Shown in pieces: positions 18,758-28,228 of a DNA stretch of 64,000 nt (positions within the stretch are counted from its first letter, which is position 1; each line of letters opens with the position of its first letter). The DNA is from CAIYQJ01 sp963717255 (lineage in GTDB: Bacteria > Chloroflexota > Limnocylindria > Limnocylindrales > CSP1-4), in assembly GCA_963717255.1 (NCBI GenBank), contig CAVQVT010000007.1, positions 124,001-188,000 on the forward strand. Reading direction: 5' to 3'. Both the position numbers and the translations under genes were made by a program. The notes beneath the pieces were generated by a model that saw nothing but the letters and a program-made list of their open reading frames with translations, ran no database searches and was not told the DNA's origin.

Positions 18758-21700
18758 GTGCCGTCGTGCCCTTCGTGTGGCGCCGTGTCCCCGGTCGGCG
18801 CGAGGTTCTGCCCCGCGTGCGGCGTGGCGGTGCCCGCGGACGCGACCGTGCGCGAGGAGCGGAAGGTCGTCACGGTCCTCTTCGCGGACCTCGTCGGCTT
18901 CACCGCGCGATCCGAGATGCTGGACCCGGAGGACGTGCGGGCCCTCGTCCGCCCCTTCCACGATGTGCTGCGCCGCGAGGTCGAGGCGTTCGGCGGGACA
19001 CTGGCGCGGATCGTCGGCGACGCCGGGATGGCGGTCTTCGGGTATCCGGTCGCGCACGAGGACGACCCGGAGCGCGCGGTGCGCGCTGCGCTCGCGATCC
19101 AGGCGAGCCTGCGCGACCTCGACGCGTCGACTGCCCGCGGCCGGGCCTCCACGCGCGGGTCGGGATCAACACCGCCGAGGCCGTCGTCACGTACGGGAGC
19201 GTCCTCGAGGACGCGGACGACCTCATGGGCGACGGCGTGAACGCGGCAGCGCGGATCCAGGCCGTCGCGCCGCCGGACGGCATCGTCGTCGGCGAGACGA
19301 CCCGCGCCGCGACCGTGCGCACCATCGCGTACGCGGCGCTGCCGCCGGTCGACCTTCGCGGGCGGTCCGGGCCGCTACCGCTCTTCCGCGCCCTCCGGCC
19401 GATCGCCAGCGTCCCCGGCGACCGACCGGACGCGACGCCGTTCGTCGGCCGCGACACCGAGCTCGCGCTGGTCGTCCACGCCTTCGAGCGGGCCCGCGCG
19501 ACGCGCTCGGTGGAGACCGTGACGATCGTGGCGGACCCCGGCCTCGGGAAGAGCCGCCTCGTCCGGGAGCTCGGCCGCCACCTCGACGGGCTCCCGGACC
19601 TGGTGACGTGGCGCGTCGGCCGCTGCCTGCCGTACGGCGAGGGGATCGGCTTCTGGGCTCTCGGCGAGATCGTCCGGGGTCATGCCGGGGATCCTGGACA
19701 CCGACGACCGGGAGCGCGCGGGAGGCGAAGCTGGACGCCGTGCTCGCCGAGCCCGACGAAGGCGTCCGGCGCTGGATGCTGGACCGACTCGCCCCGCTCG
19801 CCGGCGGCACGAGCCGGAGTGAGCCGCCGACCCCGGACGAGGCCTTCGCCGCGTGGCGGCGCTTCCTTGCGTCGATCGCCGCGGCAGGTCCCGCCGTGTT
19901 CGTCATCGAGGACCTGCACTGGGCCGACGACGCTCTCGCCGCCTTCCTCGAGAGCCTCGCCGACGACACCGCCGGCCTGCCCCTGCTCCTGCTGGTGACC
20001 GCGCGGCCCGAGATCGGCGACCGCCACCCCGGCTGGCTCGCACGCACGCGCCGGGCCACCGTCCTGCCTCTCGCCGGCCTGCCCGACGCGGAGATGCGCG
20101 CGCTCATCGGTGCCGTGCTCGACCCGCATGCGCCCGGGGCCGACGCCACGACGCCGCTCCAGGACGCGGTGCTGGCGCGAGCGGGAGGGAGCCCGCTGTA
20201 CGCGGAGCAGCTGGCGGCCATGCTTCGTGACCGGACGGTGGCGGCCACCGCCGTCGACCTGGACGGGGCGCCGGGGCGGGACACCGCGTCGCCGATCGAG
20301 GCCATCCCCCCGTCGATCCACGCGCTGCTCGCGTCGCGGATCGACGCGCTGCCGGCCGACGCCCGCACGGTCCTGCTCGACGCCTCGGTGGTCGGCAAAC
20401 GCTTCTGGCCCGGGGCCGTCGCTGCCGTCGGCGGCCGGGCGCTCGACGGTGTGGGGCCGGCGCTCGCCGAGCTCGTCAGGCGCGAGCTCGTGCGTCCCGT
20501 CACCCCGTCCTCGATGGACGGGGAGGCCGAGTACGCGTTCTGGCACGCACTCGTGCGCGACGTCGCCTACGGCGCCCTGACGCGGCCGGACAGGCTCGCC
20601 CGCCATCGCGGAGTGGCGGCAGTGGGTCTCGGCCCTGCGCGGCCCTGCCGAGGGCGCGACGGCGGAGATCGTGGCGGCCCACCTGGAGCGTGCCCTGGAC
20701 CTTGCCGGGGCGCTGGGCGGGACGGGCATGGCCGCGGAAGCCGCCCTCCCGGGAGGCGCCGAGAGCCACGCAGGCCGCGGCCCCGCCGGCGCCGCGGCCG
20801 CTTCGCTCCTCCCCGACCTGATCTCCGCGCACCTCGCCTCGGCCGATCACGCGATGCGGACCGAGGTCCCCCGCGCGGTCGCCCACCTCCGACGGGCGCT
20901 CGAGCTTCTCCCACCGGGCGATCCCGGCCGTCCGGCCGTCCTCGAGCAGCTGGGCCGCGCGCTCAACTCCACCGGCGACGTCCGCACGGCGGTCGCGGCC
21001 CTCGAGGAAGCCGCCGGCGCGTATCGGGCGGCCGGGGCTGCCGCCGGTGCGGCCGGGATCGCGCCCGTGCTGGCCGTCGCGCTCGCGTTCACCGGCGAGG
21101 GCGAGCGAGCCCAGGCGGTGCTCGCCGACGCCCGGGAGAAGCTGGCCGATCGACCCGGCCCGTCGCTCGTCGCCGTGATCGCGGAACAGGCGATGTCCGC
21201 GATGGTCGCGAACCGGCTCGAGTCGGCTGCCGCGCTCGCCGAGGAGGCGATCTCGCTGGGCGCCGCGCTCGGGCTACGGCCGCCCCATCGCGCCCTCCAC
21301 GCGCGCGGCTGGGTCCGCTACCCGGCCGACCCCGATGCCGGCGAGGCCGACTTCCGTGCCTCGATCGACGTGGCGGTGGACGTCGGGGCGATCCAGTCGG
21401 CAGGAGGCGCGATGCAGAACCTCGCGATCGCGCGCGGCAACGTGCTCGGTCCCGCCGCCGCGCTTGCCGCCCTCGACGAGGCGCGCACCTTCCGTGCGGT
21501 CCACGGGCTCCCGGAGATGCCTGTCCGCCTCTCGCGGCTCGACGAGCTGGAGGTCGCGGGCGACTGGGACGCGGTCGTCGCCGAGGCGGAGCCAGTGCGT
21601 GCGTGGGCGGAGGCGCGCGGAGACGCCTGGGCGGCGTGGTCGGCCGACTTCGTGATGGCGTCCGTCCGGCTCGCACGCGGCGAGCGCGTCGGGTCGCAGG

Positions 21701-22222
21701 AGGATCTCGTGGCGCGCGGCCGCGACGTGGGGATGCCGGGCTACGCGGCACCCGTGGCCGCCCTGGCTGCCATCGCGGAAGGGGATCCGTCGGCCGCCCG
21801 TGGCATCCTCGCGGCCGCCCTCGACGGCCTCTCGCCCGGCGAGATCGACCGTCCCGCGTCCTTCGTCCGCGCCTGCGTCCGGTGCGGGGCCGTGGACCTG
21901 GCGCGACGCGTGCTGGAGCTGGGGACCACGCCGGCGCCGCTGGAGGCCGCGGAGCTGCTCGCCGCGGAGGCGATGCTCGCCGAGGCGGAGGGCGACCTCG
22001 CGCGAGCGCGCGACAGCTACATCCGCGCGGCCGAGGCGCTGGGCAGGTTGGGCATGCGGCCGGAGGAGGCGCACGCTCTCGAGGGGCTCGGGCGGTGCCT
22101 CCTCGCGCTCGGCGAGGCCGACGCCGGTGCCGCGAAGCTGCGCGCCGCCCGGGACCTGTGGGAACGCATCGGAGCGCCGCCGCGCACCGCTGCGATCGAC
22201 GCCCTGCTCGGGATCCGGCTGA
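18758..22222 (+). CDS. Class III nucleotide cyclase/AAA ATPase/TPR regulatory protein (several frameshifts)
   Basis: A zinc ribbon opens the protein (CPSCGAVSPVGARFCPACG). Next is a class III adenylate/guanylate cyclase domain: KVVTVLFADLVGFTARSEML with the first metal Asp, LARIVGDAGMAVFG with the second, and HARVGINTAEAVVTYG. Then a STAND/AAA ATPase (TPFVGRDTELALVV; Walker A-like DPGLGKSRLVREL; Walker B VFVIEDLHWADDALAAFL) and a long helical TPR-like C-terminus (RAVAHLRRALELLPPGD and similar). The layout matches LuxR-less ATP-sensing cyclases common in actinobacteria and Chloroflexota. The frame changes near 19140, 19700 and 20620; a fourth change near 22215 is needed to reach the TGA at 22220. 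GTG 18758 precedes the ribbon. Confidence 0.8.
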
Positions 22223-22298
22223 CCTCGTCCGCCGGCGAGCATCGCCCAGCCTCGGGCGCGGGGGCGCGGCCGGTTGCCGCGATCCCCGCGGCCGATCC

Positions 22299-22958
22299 TC
22301 ACCGCGACGGCGAGACGTCCAGGACCACCCGGGTCGGGGCCTCGAGGATGGTCACCCGGACGCACGCCGGGCCGGCGGTACCGGCGACCCAGGTCATCAC
22401 CGCCTCGAAGTCACCGATGCGGACGAGGGAGGCGAAGTCGTGCTCCGGGTCCGGGGGCGCGAAGGTCGTCGGTCCGTCGTACGTGCTCATGCCGGTCGCG
22501 AACGGGAAGTGGATCCGCAGGAAGGCCGTGCCCGGCACGTCCACCGGCAACCCGCGCGTCCTGGACGAACGGCGGCTCGGCGGGCGCGATGTCGAAGGCC
22601 GGGGCCTCGGCGCCCGCGAACTCGAAGACGATGCGGGCGACCCCGGCGTGGATGCCGACCCGGACCTCGGTGAGCGGGATGGGCTCGGCGTGGCGTTCTC
22701 CGGCATGTTCTCGAACTCCGTCACGCACGCGGCCGTCGGCGCGGCCGTGGGAATCGGGGGGTCGGTCGCCCCGGATGCGGGCGTCTCCGCCGCGGGCGTG
22801 GTGACGGGTCCGGGAGTCGCCGAGGCGATCACCGGCGATGCCGGCGCCGTTGGCTCCAGCGATGCGACCGGCGCGGGTGTCGGCGTGGTCCCGCCACCGC
22901 CACCGCCCGAGCACCCCGAGAGGAGCATCGCGGCCGCGGCCGCGGCCGGAGGAACCAC
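22299..22958 (-). CDS. AMIN-like domain lipoprotein (internal frameshifts)
   Basis: The start gives PPAAAAAAMLLSGCSGG, a lipoprotein signal with LSGC lipobox, followed by a Pro/Ala linker. The middle reads TEVRVGIHAGVARIVFEFAG in one frame and the end reads FLRIHFPFATGMSTYDGPTT, LVRIGDFEAVMTWVAG and VRVTILEAPTRVVLDV in the original frame; compensating shifts lie near 22690 and 22560. This is the AMIN-like lipoprotein pattern known from Gram-positive-type bacteria, possibly binding wall polymers. An upstream ATG in another frame (MRRSRWF) would make a better n-region, so a third indel may sit in the signal peptide. Convergent with the cyclase, divergent from the hemerythrin. Confidence 0.65.
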   Translation of the reverse strand: MVPPAAAAAAMLLSGCSGGGGGGTTPTPAPVASLEPTAPASPVIASATPGPVTTPAAETPASGATDPPIPTAAPTAACVTEFENMPENATPSPSRSPRSGSASTPGSPASSSSSRAPRPRPSTSRPPSRRSSRTRGLPVDVPGTAFLRIHFPFATGMSTYDGPTTFAPPDPEHDFASLVRIGDFEAVMTWVAGTAGPACVRVTILEAPTRVVLDVSPSR

Positions 22959-23148
22959 CGGGATCGGCGCATGTCACCCCCGTCGCCTCGCCCGCCGGCG
23001 GACGCCGGCACGTGCACCCGGACGACGCGCCCCATCGTGCGCCGGTTCCACGCCAGCCGTACGCTGTCCCGGTCGCTCGCGCGCGACGTCCGGCGTCGCT
23101 CCTCGCCGGTCCCGCGCCTCGGCGGCGCCGCACACGGAGGAGGATCGC

Positions 23149-23640
23149 GTGCCCTCGCTCACCGACACGAGCCACGAGCATCACGGCGTCATCAACGAGC
23201 ACCTGGATCGGCTCCCCGTCATCGCCGACTCGATCGGTCGCGTGGACGTCGCCGCGCTGCGCGACGGGTTCATGCCCGAGTACGCGTTCATCACCGGCCG
23301 GCTCATCCGGCACATGACCGCCATCGAGGCGTCGCTCTACACGCCGCTCGAGAAGCTCATGGAAGGCCGCCACTCCATGGCGCCGATGCGCCGCGAGCAC
23401 GAGGAGCTCGTCCGGCTCGTGGATTCGCTCGGCGACTTCGCCGCGAAGCTCGAGGCCGGGACGCTCGACCCGGACGACGGGATCGGGCTTCGCCGTGCCC
23501 TCTACCGGCTGCACTCGATCGTGAAGGTCCACCTCGCCGAGGAGGAGCTCTACCTCGGCGTCCTCGACCACAACCTCAGCGAAGAGGAGAAGGACGAGAT
23601 CACGCGCGCGCTGGTCCACGCGTGCGAGCAGCCGCTCTGA
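23149..23640 (+). CDS. Hemerythrin HHE-domain protein
   Basis: 163 residues. The four-helix di-iron pattern is visible: SHEHHGVINEHLDRLPVI, RHMTAIEASLYTPLEKLM, MRREHEELVRLVDSLG and RLHSIVKVHLAEEELYLGVL. Such proteins bind O2 or take part in iron, NO or oxidative-stress handling. GTG 23149 has GGAGGAGG 8 nt upstream. The frame happens to be open far upstream through the opposite-strand lipoprotein, which I regard as chance. A paralogue of equal length lies at 24.4-24.8 kb on the other strand. Confidence 0.85.
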   Translation: MPSLTDTSHEHHGVINEHLDRLPVIADSIGRVDVAALRDGFMPEYAFITGRLIRHMTAIEASLYTPLEKLMEGRHSMAPMRREHEELVRLVDSLGDFAAKLEAGTLDPDDGIGLRRALYRLHSIVKVHLAEEELYLGVLDHNLSEEEKDEITRALVHACEQPL

Positions 23641-23693
23641 CCGGCCCGGTCGGGCCCCGGGAGCCGCGATCCGGCCGGGAGGCGCCCCGCCGA

Positions 23694-24263
23694 TCAGGCT
23701 CGCGGCCGCCGCTCGCGGGCGACCCACTCGAGGTAGCGACCGTCGAACTCCCCGACGAGGCGCGCCCGCTCCTTCATCACCGCGGCCCACTCGTCGAGGG
23801 TCGCGTAGCCGGCGGCCGTCAGCTCGTACGCACGCCGCTGAGGCCCCTGTGCGTCGTTGGACCACGCCGACGTGACCAGGCCCGCCTCCTCGAGGTCGCG
23901 CAGCGTCCGGTAGACCTGGCCGATGTCCACCTGGCCGTTCGTGATCCCCATCTCCTCGAGCTCGCCGATGATCGCGTAGCCGTGGGCCCCTCCGCCCGCG
24001 AGGAGGACGAGGACGAACGGCTCCATCCAGCGCCGGCGGGCACCGAGAGGCGCCCATCCCCGATGGACGGGGACGCCCGAAGAATCCCGATCGGAGGCGA
24101 TCGCGTCGGCTGGAGGTCCGACAGGTGGCGGCGTCCCGGCCGCCGCGGCCGCACCACCCGCCGAGGGCGTCCCCCCGGACGCGGGCTCACCGAGGCCGAC
24201 GCCACGCGAAGGCTCGTCGGGCTCCGGCCGCACGGCTGTGTCAGGGCGTCGCGTTCCGCTCAT
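23694..24263 (-). CDS. PadR family transcriptional regulator
   Basis: 189 residues. After about 65 residues of Pro/Gly/Ala-rich sequence the winged helix is clear: WMEPFVLVLLAGGGAHGYAI, IGELEEMGITNGQVDIGQVY, RTLRDLEEAGLVTSAW, RRAYELTAAGYATLDEWAAV. The frame is continuous with the upstream hemerythrin, but ATG 24263 has its own TATGCT hexamer 9 nt upstream and the hemerythrin has lost its stop through a one-base insertion, so I treat the two as separate genes. PadR proteins repress neighbouring stress or efflux genes; hemerythrin is the likely neighbour target. Confidence 0.8.
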   Translation of the reverse strand: MSGTRRPDTAVRPEPDEPSRGVGLGEPASGGTPSAGGAAAAAGTPPPVGPPADAIASDRDSSGVPVHRGWAPLGARRRWMEPFVLVLLAGGGAHGYAIIGELEEMGITNGQVDIGQVYRTLRDLEEAGLVTSAWSNDAQGPQRRAYELTAAGYATLDEWAAVMKERARLVGEFDGRYLEWVARERRPRA

Positions 24264-24352
24264 CCGGCCCCGAGCATACCGCCCGTCCCGACCGCCGGGC
24301 TGGGCGGGGACGGGCCGGCCGTCGGCAAGGCCGCGTCGGGTCCACGCCCCAC

Positions 24353-24848
24353 TCAGCTGCCGGCGGCGACAGGGGTGGTCGAGAGCCGTCGCGAGGATGT
24401 CGGCGACGTCGACGGTCACTGCCTTGTTCACGATCCCGACGTAGAGCTCCTCCTCCACCAGGTGGATCTTGAGGAGCGCGTAGAGGCGGAAGACGACCCG
24501 CCGGAGTCCGAGCGTGTGCGCCAGGCTGGGCTTCCCGGGATCCGACTGCCCGCCGAGCCGGTGGAAGTCCGACACCAGCGAGCGGATCTCCGCGTGCTCC
24601 TTGCGCATCGGGGTCATCGAGTGCCGGTTCTGGAGCATGCGCTCGAGCTCGGGGTAGAGGGTCCGTTCGGCTGCCTCCAGGTGCGGGACGAGGGTCGTCG
24701 AGAGGAACGTGTCGGCCTCGGCGATCCGCGGCCGGAGATCGTCCGGGCTCGCCGTCATGAGGTCGTCGCCGAGCGCCGGGAGCGTGTCGACGAAGTGGAT
24801 GAGTCGCTCGTGATGCTCGTGCGCGACGCGGGGCAGGCTGCTCGTCAT
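24353..24848 (-). CDS. Hemerythrin HHE-domain protein, second copy (frameshift at its 3' end)
   Basis: Same architecture as the copy at 23.1 kb: VAHEHHERLIHFVDTLPALG, VPHLEAAERTLYPELERMLQ, MRKEHAEIRSLVSDFHRLGG and RLYALLKIHLVEEELYVGIV, with the His/Glu ligands in place. As written the frame runs on into the PadR gene. Removing one C from the CCCC run (24372-24375) gives the end DHPVAAGS and a TGA at 24355-24353. Its ATG overlaps the stop of a 42-aa gene (ATGA), which in turn overlaps arsR, so it belongs to an arsR-led operon. Confidence 0.82.
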
Positions 24849-24973
24849 CGGATCCCTCCCAGGTGTCCCGCCGGATCCCCCGGCCGGGGTCGATCGAGGT
24901 GGATGGCCGTGCGGCCGCGCGCGGCCTCTGCGCGGAACGCGTCGAGCGCCCAGTACGTGAGCTGCACGGTCAC
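24845..24973 (-). CDS. 42-aa protein translationally coupled between arsR and hemerythrin
   Basis: GTG start inside the arsR stop (GTGA) and TGA inside the hemerythrin ATG (ATGA). The sequence VTVQLTYWALDAFRAEAARG continues RTAIHLDRPRPGDPAG. It is not recognised as any family. The double overlap, GC-rich third positions and protein-like start (Tyr-Trp-Ala-Leu-Asp) argue that it is made. An indel that separated it from a longer arsR product cannot be excluded. Confidence 0.5.
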   Translation of the reverse strand: MTVQLTYWALDAFRAEAARGRTAIHLDRPRPGDPAGHLGGIR

Positions 24974-25365
24974 CCGAGGGCCACCTTGTCCGCCTGGGGA
25001 CCCGTCCCGTTCATGGATGGATCCGTTCGCATGGGCTCGCCCGCGGCGGCGGCGAGGTCGCCGAGCCGCGTCAGTCGTCGGACGAGCACCGTCCGCATGA
25101 GGTCGCACGCGGCGAGGAGGCCGGGATCGGCGATCTCGTAGCGGACGCAGCGCCCGCTCCGGTGCGCCTCCACCACCCCGGCCGACCGGAGCGCCGCGAG
25201 GTGCTGCGAAGCGGTCGCCTGGCTGATCCCCATCTCGCGCGCGAGGTCCGAGACGTCCACCGAGCCGCGTCCGAGGACGTGGAGGATCCGGAGGCGCTGC
25301 GCGCTCGCGAGCGTGCGAAGGAGCGACGCCTGGAGCGCCTCGATGTCGTCGGCCATGCTCAGCAT
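24970..25365 (-). CDS. ArsR family transcriptional regulator
   Basis: 131 residues. Winged helix with LLRTLASAQRLRILHVLGRG, VDVSDLAREMGISQATASQH (recognition helix), LAALRSAGVVEAHRSGRCVR and YEIADPGLLAACDLM. No ELCVCDL metal box is present; the single Cys residues in helix 5 (AACDLM) and RCVRYE could sense redox state. It heads an operon with the 42-aa gene and the second hemerythrin. An AT-rich island with ATATG repeats lies just upstream. Confidence 0.85.
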   Translation of the reverse strand: MLSMADDIEALQASLLRTLASAQRLRILHVLGRGSVDVSDLAREMGISQATASQHLAALRSAGVVEAHRSGRCVRYEIADPGLLAACDLMRTVLVRRLTRLGDLAAAAGEPMRTDPSMNGTGPQADKVALG

Positions 25366-25408
25366 CCGCCGCGTTCCCTCGTCTCACGTCCGGACCGGGA
25401 TGGTCTGC

Positions 25409-25465
25409 CATATTCGCCATAGGCTCATATGTGCTGACAGTCACTATATGCGTGCGACATGTAGA
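25409..25465. promoter_or_regulatory. AT-rich divergent control region between arsR and the secreted protein gene
   Basis: The only AT-rich patch in the neighbourhood, with CATAT at 25409-25413, TCATATG at 25425-25431 and ATATG at 25446-25450. These repeats could form the ArsR operator and promoter. No exact -35/-10 pair can be assigned. Confidence 0.35.
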
Positions 25466-25651
25466 GTCCCGGGCCATTCGTCACATCGGCGGCTGCCGGA
25501 TGGACCCCGGCCACGCCGGGCGCGCTTCTCCGCGGTGACTGCACTGTCGCTCCATCGCCGCTCCACGGGGCCCAGCGAGACTCCATCTCGTCGCCGGTCC
25601 CCCGACGAACCCCGGGCGCGGCCCGGCACCCCAGGTCCCAACCGGAGGACG

Positions 25652-26250
25652 ATGCTCGTGAAGATCACCAAGACGGCCGCTCTCGCGTTCGGTGGCGCCT
25701 CGCTGGCAGCCCTTGCGCTCGTCGCCACCGTCGCGGCCGCCGGCCCCAGCGGCAACGGCGCCACGCACGGTCAGGCGCCCGGCCGGGGGCAGGCGCAGGG
25801 CGCCTCGCCGGCCGGCGTCGGCGACGTCGCCCCGACGATCCTGGGCCTCACGAGGCCGAGATCCGCACGTTACGCCGGGGCGGGCTCTCGCTCGCGCAGA
25901 TCGCCGAGAAGCAGGCGGTGGATCCGACGCGCCTGATCGAGGCCTTCGCCGCTCGCTGGTCGGCGCGGATCGACGATCGCGTCTCCGCGGGCGCGCTGAC
26001 CGCCGCCGAGGCCTCCGCGCTGAAGGAGCAGCTCACCGTCCGCGCGAAGGACATGGTGTATCGGACCACGCTCGGCGGGATGCGCGGCGCGGCCGTGGGT
26101 GCGGGCCCGACCACCGCCGGGACGCAGGGTGCCGGGAACGGCGTTGGCGGCGGGATGCGCGGCGCGCACGGTGGCAACGGTGCTGCCGGCGGCCGCGGCG
26201 GGAACGGCGCCTGCGACGGCACGGGCCCCGGCGCCGCGACACGACCCTGA
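25652..26250 (+). CDS. Secreted small protein with LTEAEI/SLAQIAEKQ repeat domain (one frameshift)
   Basis: Signal peptide MLVKITKTAALAFGGASLAA then LALVATVAAAGPSG. After a one-base loss near 25853 (CTCACGAGGCC, probably CTCACGGAGGCC) it reads TEAEIRTLRRGGLSLAQIAE, then VDPTRLIEAFAARWSARIDD and LTAAEASALKEQLTVRAKDM. This two-part helical repeat (search for AEI..L..G.SLAQIA) occurs in secreted proteins of actinobacteria and Chloroflexota without known function. The tail is Gly/Ala/Asn-rich. GGAGGAC precedes the ATG. It lies just before the two-component genes and could be their target or input. Confidence 0.65.
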
Positions 26251-26302
26251 CCCATCCGGGACGGATAGCGACGGCCGGCCCGGCCCACAGGCCTGTCGCC
26301 GC

Positions 26303-26308
26303 TATCCT
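26303..26308 (+). promoter_or_regulatory. Leaderless -10 element of the response-regulator gene
   Basis: TATCCT followed by CCGTCC and ATG 26315; six nucleotides separate the hexamer from the start codon, so transcription should begin at the ATG. Confidence 0.45.
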
Positions 26309-26314
26309 CCGTCC

Positions 26315-27019
26315 ATGGCACGCATCCTGGTCGTCGACGACGAGCCGCGCATCGTGGAGGTCGTGAGCGCGTACCTCGTGCGCGAGGGGCATGAGGTCGC
26401 CACCGCGTCGGACGGCGAGTCCGCGCTCGTGCTCGCGCTCGAGAGCGCGCCCGATCTCGTCGTCCTGGACGTCATGCTCCCGGGCAGGTCGGGCTTCGAC
26501 GTGCTTCGGGAGCTCCGCGCGAGCGGCTCGCCGGCCGCCATCGTCATGCTCACCGCCCGCGACGACGTCATCGACCGTGTCGCCGGCCTTGAGATCGGCG
26601 CCGACGACTACGTGACGAAGCCCTTCGAACCGCGCGAGCTGGTCGCCCGCGTGGGCGCGGTACTCAGGCGCACGTCCGGGACGGGACGGTCGGGGCCGTC
26701 CCCCGGCGGCGCGGTGGATGCCCGCCCCTTCTTCGACCTCTCGATCGACCTGTCCGGGCGAGAGGTCGTGCGCGGCGCCGCCCGCCTGGGTCTCACGCGG
26801 GTGGAGTTCGACCTCCTCGACGTCCTCACCGACCCGCCCGGCATCGTCCTCACGCGCGAGCAGCTCGGGGAGCGGGTCTTCGGCGAGCAGTTCGACGCGT
26901 TCGACAGGACGATGGACAGCCACGTCAAGAACCTGCGCCGCAAGCTGGGTCCGCGAGCTGACGGCGGGCAGTACGTCGAGACGGTCCGCGGCGTGGGCTA
27001 CCGGGCGGCCCGCACATGA
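26315..27019 (+). CDS. OmpR/PhoB-type response regulator
   Basis: 234 residues. Receiver domain: ILVVDDEPRIVEVVSAYL (acidic pocket), LVVLDVMLPGRSGFDVL (phospho-Asp), VMLTARDD and DYVTKPFEPRELVARV (Lys). The winged-helix output has GLTRVEFDLLDVLTDPPGIV, AFDRTMDSHVKNLRRKLGP and YVETVRGVGYRA. The stop overlaps the histidine kinase ATG (ATGA), so the pair is co-translated. Targets are unknown. Confidence 0.95.
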   Translation: MARILVVDDEPRIVEVVSAYLVREGHEVATASDGESALVLALESAPDLVVLDVMLPGRSGFDVLRELRASGSPAAIVMLTARDDVIDRVAGLEIGADDYVTKPFEPRELVARVGAVLRRTSGTGRSGPSPGGAVDARPFFDLSIDLSGREVVRGAARLGLTRVEFDLLDVLTDPPGIVLTREQLGERVFGEQFDAFDRTMDSHVKNLRRKLGPRADGGQYVETVRGVGYRAART

Positions 27020-28185
27020 GCCTGCGTTCCCGTCTCGCGCTGTCGTTCGCGCTCGTCGCCCTCGCGACCGCGGCCGTCGTGGCGATCGCAACGCCGTCGA
27101 TCGTCGGCCGTGGGTTCGCCCGGATCGTCGCCGGCGAGACCGCCGCCCCGGGCGCGGGCGGAGGCGCTGGCTCGGGCGGGGGGCTGGGTCGGGGCCCGGG
27201 GCAGGGTCCGGGCGCCGGCCAGGGACTCGGCATCCACGCCCAGCAGGTCCAGCAGGAGACGGTCGTCACGCTCATCGCGGTCGCCCTGGCGGCGGCGGGT
27301 GCGGCGTCGCTCGTCGGCGTCCTCATCGCCTCGCGCGTCGCGCGCCCGCTCGACACCCTTGCGGACGCGGCGGCGGCCGTCTCCCACGGGGACCTCTCGC
27401 GCCGATCCGGGATCGCCGACCGGTCCGACGAGCTCGGGTCACTCGGGCGGTCGTTCGACGAGATGGCGGCCGAGCTGCAGGACGCCGAGGCGTCGCGGCG
27501 CCGATTCCTCCAGGACGTCGTCCACGAGCTCAAGACCCCGCTCACCGTCATCGACGCGACGACGAGCGCCGTCCTCGACGGCGTCTACCCGCACGACGAT
27601 CGTCACCTCGAGACGATCCGCGACCAGTCGCGGCTCCTCGCGCGGATCGTGGACGATCTCCGGACGATCGGGCTCGCCGAGGCCGGGCAGCTGCCGCTGC
27701 GCCTCGCGGACGCATCCGCGCACGAAGCCGCTGCGGCCGTGGTCCGCGCATTCGCCGTGCGAGCCGAAGAGGAAGGGGTACGCCTGGGCATGGCGGTGCC
27801 CGGGGGCCTGACCGTTCGCGCCGACGCGGACCGCCTGCAGCAGATGCTCGGCGCGTTCGTCGACAACGCGATCCGCCACACGCCGGCGGACGGCGAGGTG
27901 TCGGTGGAGACGGCCGCGGCCGAACCCGGCCGGGCGCGGCTCGTCGTCCGGGACACCGGCGGCGGGGTCGCGCCCGAGGACCTTCCTCACGTGTTCGACC
28001 GCTTCTACCAGGCCGACCCGTCGCGTGACCGCTCCACGGGAACGAGCGGGCTCGGGCTCGCGATCGTCCACGCCCTCGCCGTGGCGCAGGGAGGATCGGT
28101 CGGGGTCGATCCCGTCGTCCCCCATGGTGCCGCCTTCTGGGTGGAGCTCCCGACGCGGTCCATCGGCCCGACGGCCGCGAGCTGA
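27016..28185 (+). CDS. Sensor histidine kinase (HAMP, HisKA, HATPase)
   Basis: 389 residues. Membrane helices at about 7-28 (LSFALVALATAAVVAIATPS) and 77-100 (VTLIAVALAAAGAASLVGVL) enclose a short, Gly-rich outside loop of about 45 residues. HAMP follows, then the H-box FLQDVVHELKTPLTVI, N-box LQQMLGAFVDNAIRHT, G1 VVRDTGGGVAPEDL, F-box FDRFYQ and G2 GTSGLGLAIVHALA. The glycine-rich loop resembles the tail of the secreted protein encoded just upstream. Partner of the overlapping response regulator. Confidence 0.95.
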   Translation: MSLRSRLALSFALVALATAAVVAIATPSIVGRGFARIVAGETAAPGAGGGAGSGGGLGRGPGQGPGAGQGLGIHAQQVQQETVVTLIAVALAAAGAASLVGVLIASRVARPLDTLADAAAAVSHGDLSRRSGIADRSDELGSLGRSFDEMAAELQDAEASRRRFLQDVVHELKTPLTVIDATTSAVLDGVYPHDDRHLETIRDQSRLLARIVDDLRTIGLAEAGQLPLRLADASAHEAAAAVVRAFAVRAEEEGVRLGMAVPGGLTVRADADRLQQMLGAFVDNAIRHTPADGEVSVETAAAEPGRARLVVRDTGGGVAPEDLPHVFDRFYQADPSRDRSTGTSGLGLAIVHALAVAQGGSVGVDPVVPHGAAFWVELPTRSIGPTAAS

Positions 28186-28228
28186 GGACCGGGCGGCACG
28201 ACCCGGTCGAGGTGTCCGCGACCCGGGA

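Noticed and set aside
20671..23640. Single 989-aa frame joining the cyclase C-terminus to the hemerythrin
   Set aside because: The middle runs antisense through a lipoprotein gene, and the hemerythrin has its own GTG with a strong Shine-Dalgarno. The shared frame is chance plus a missing stop from an indel.
23694..24848. Hemerythrin-PadR fusion protein of 384 aa
   Set aside because: Removing one C from a CCCC run gives the hemerythrin a natural stop, and PadR has its own start with a -10 hexamer 9 nt upstream.
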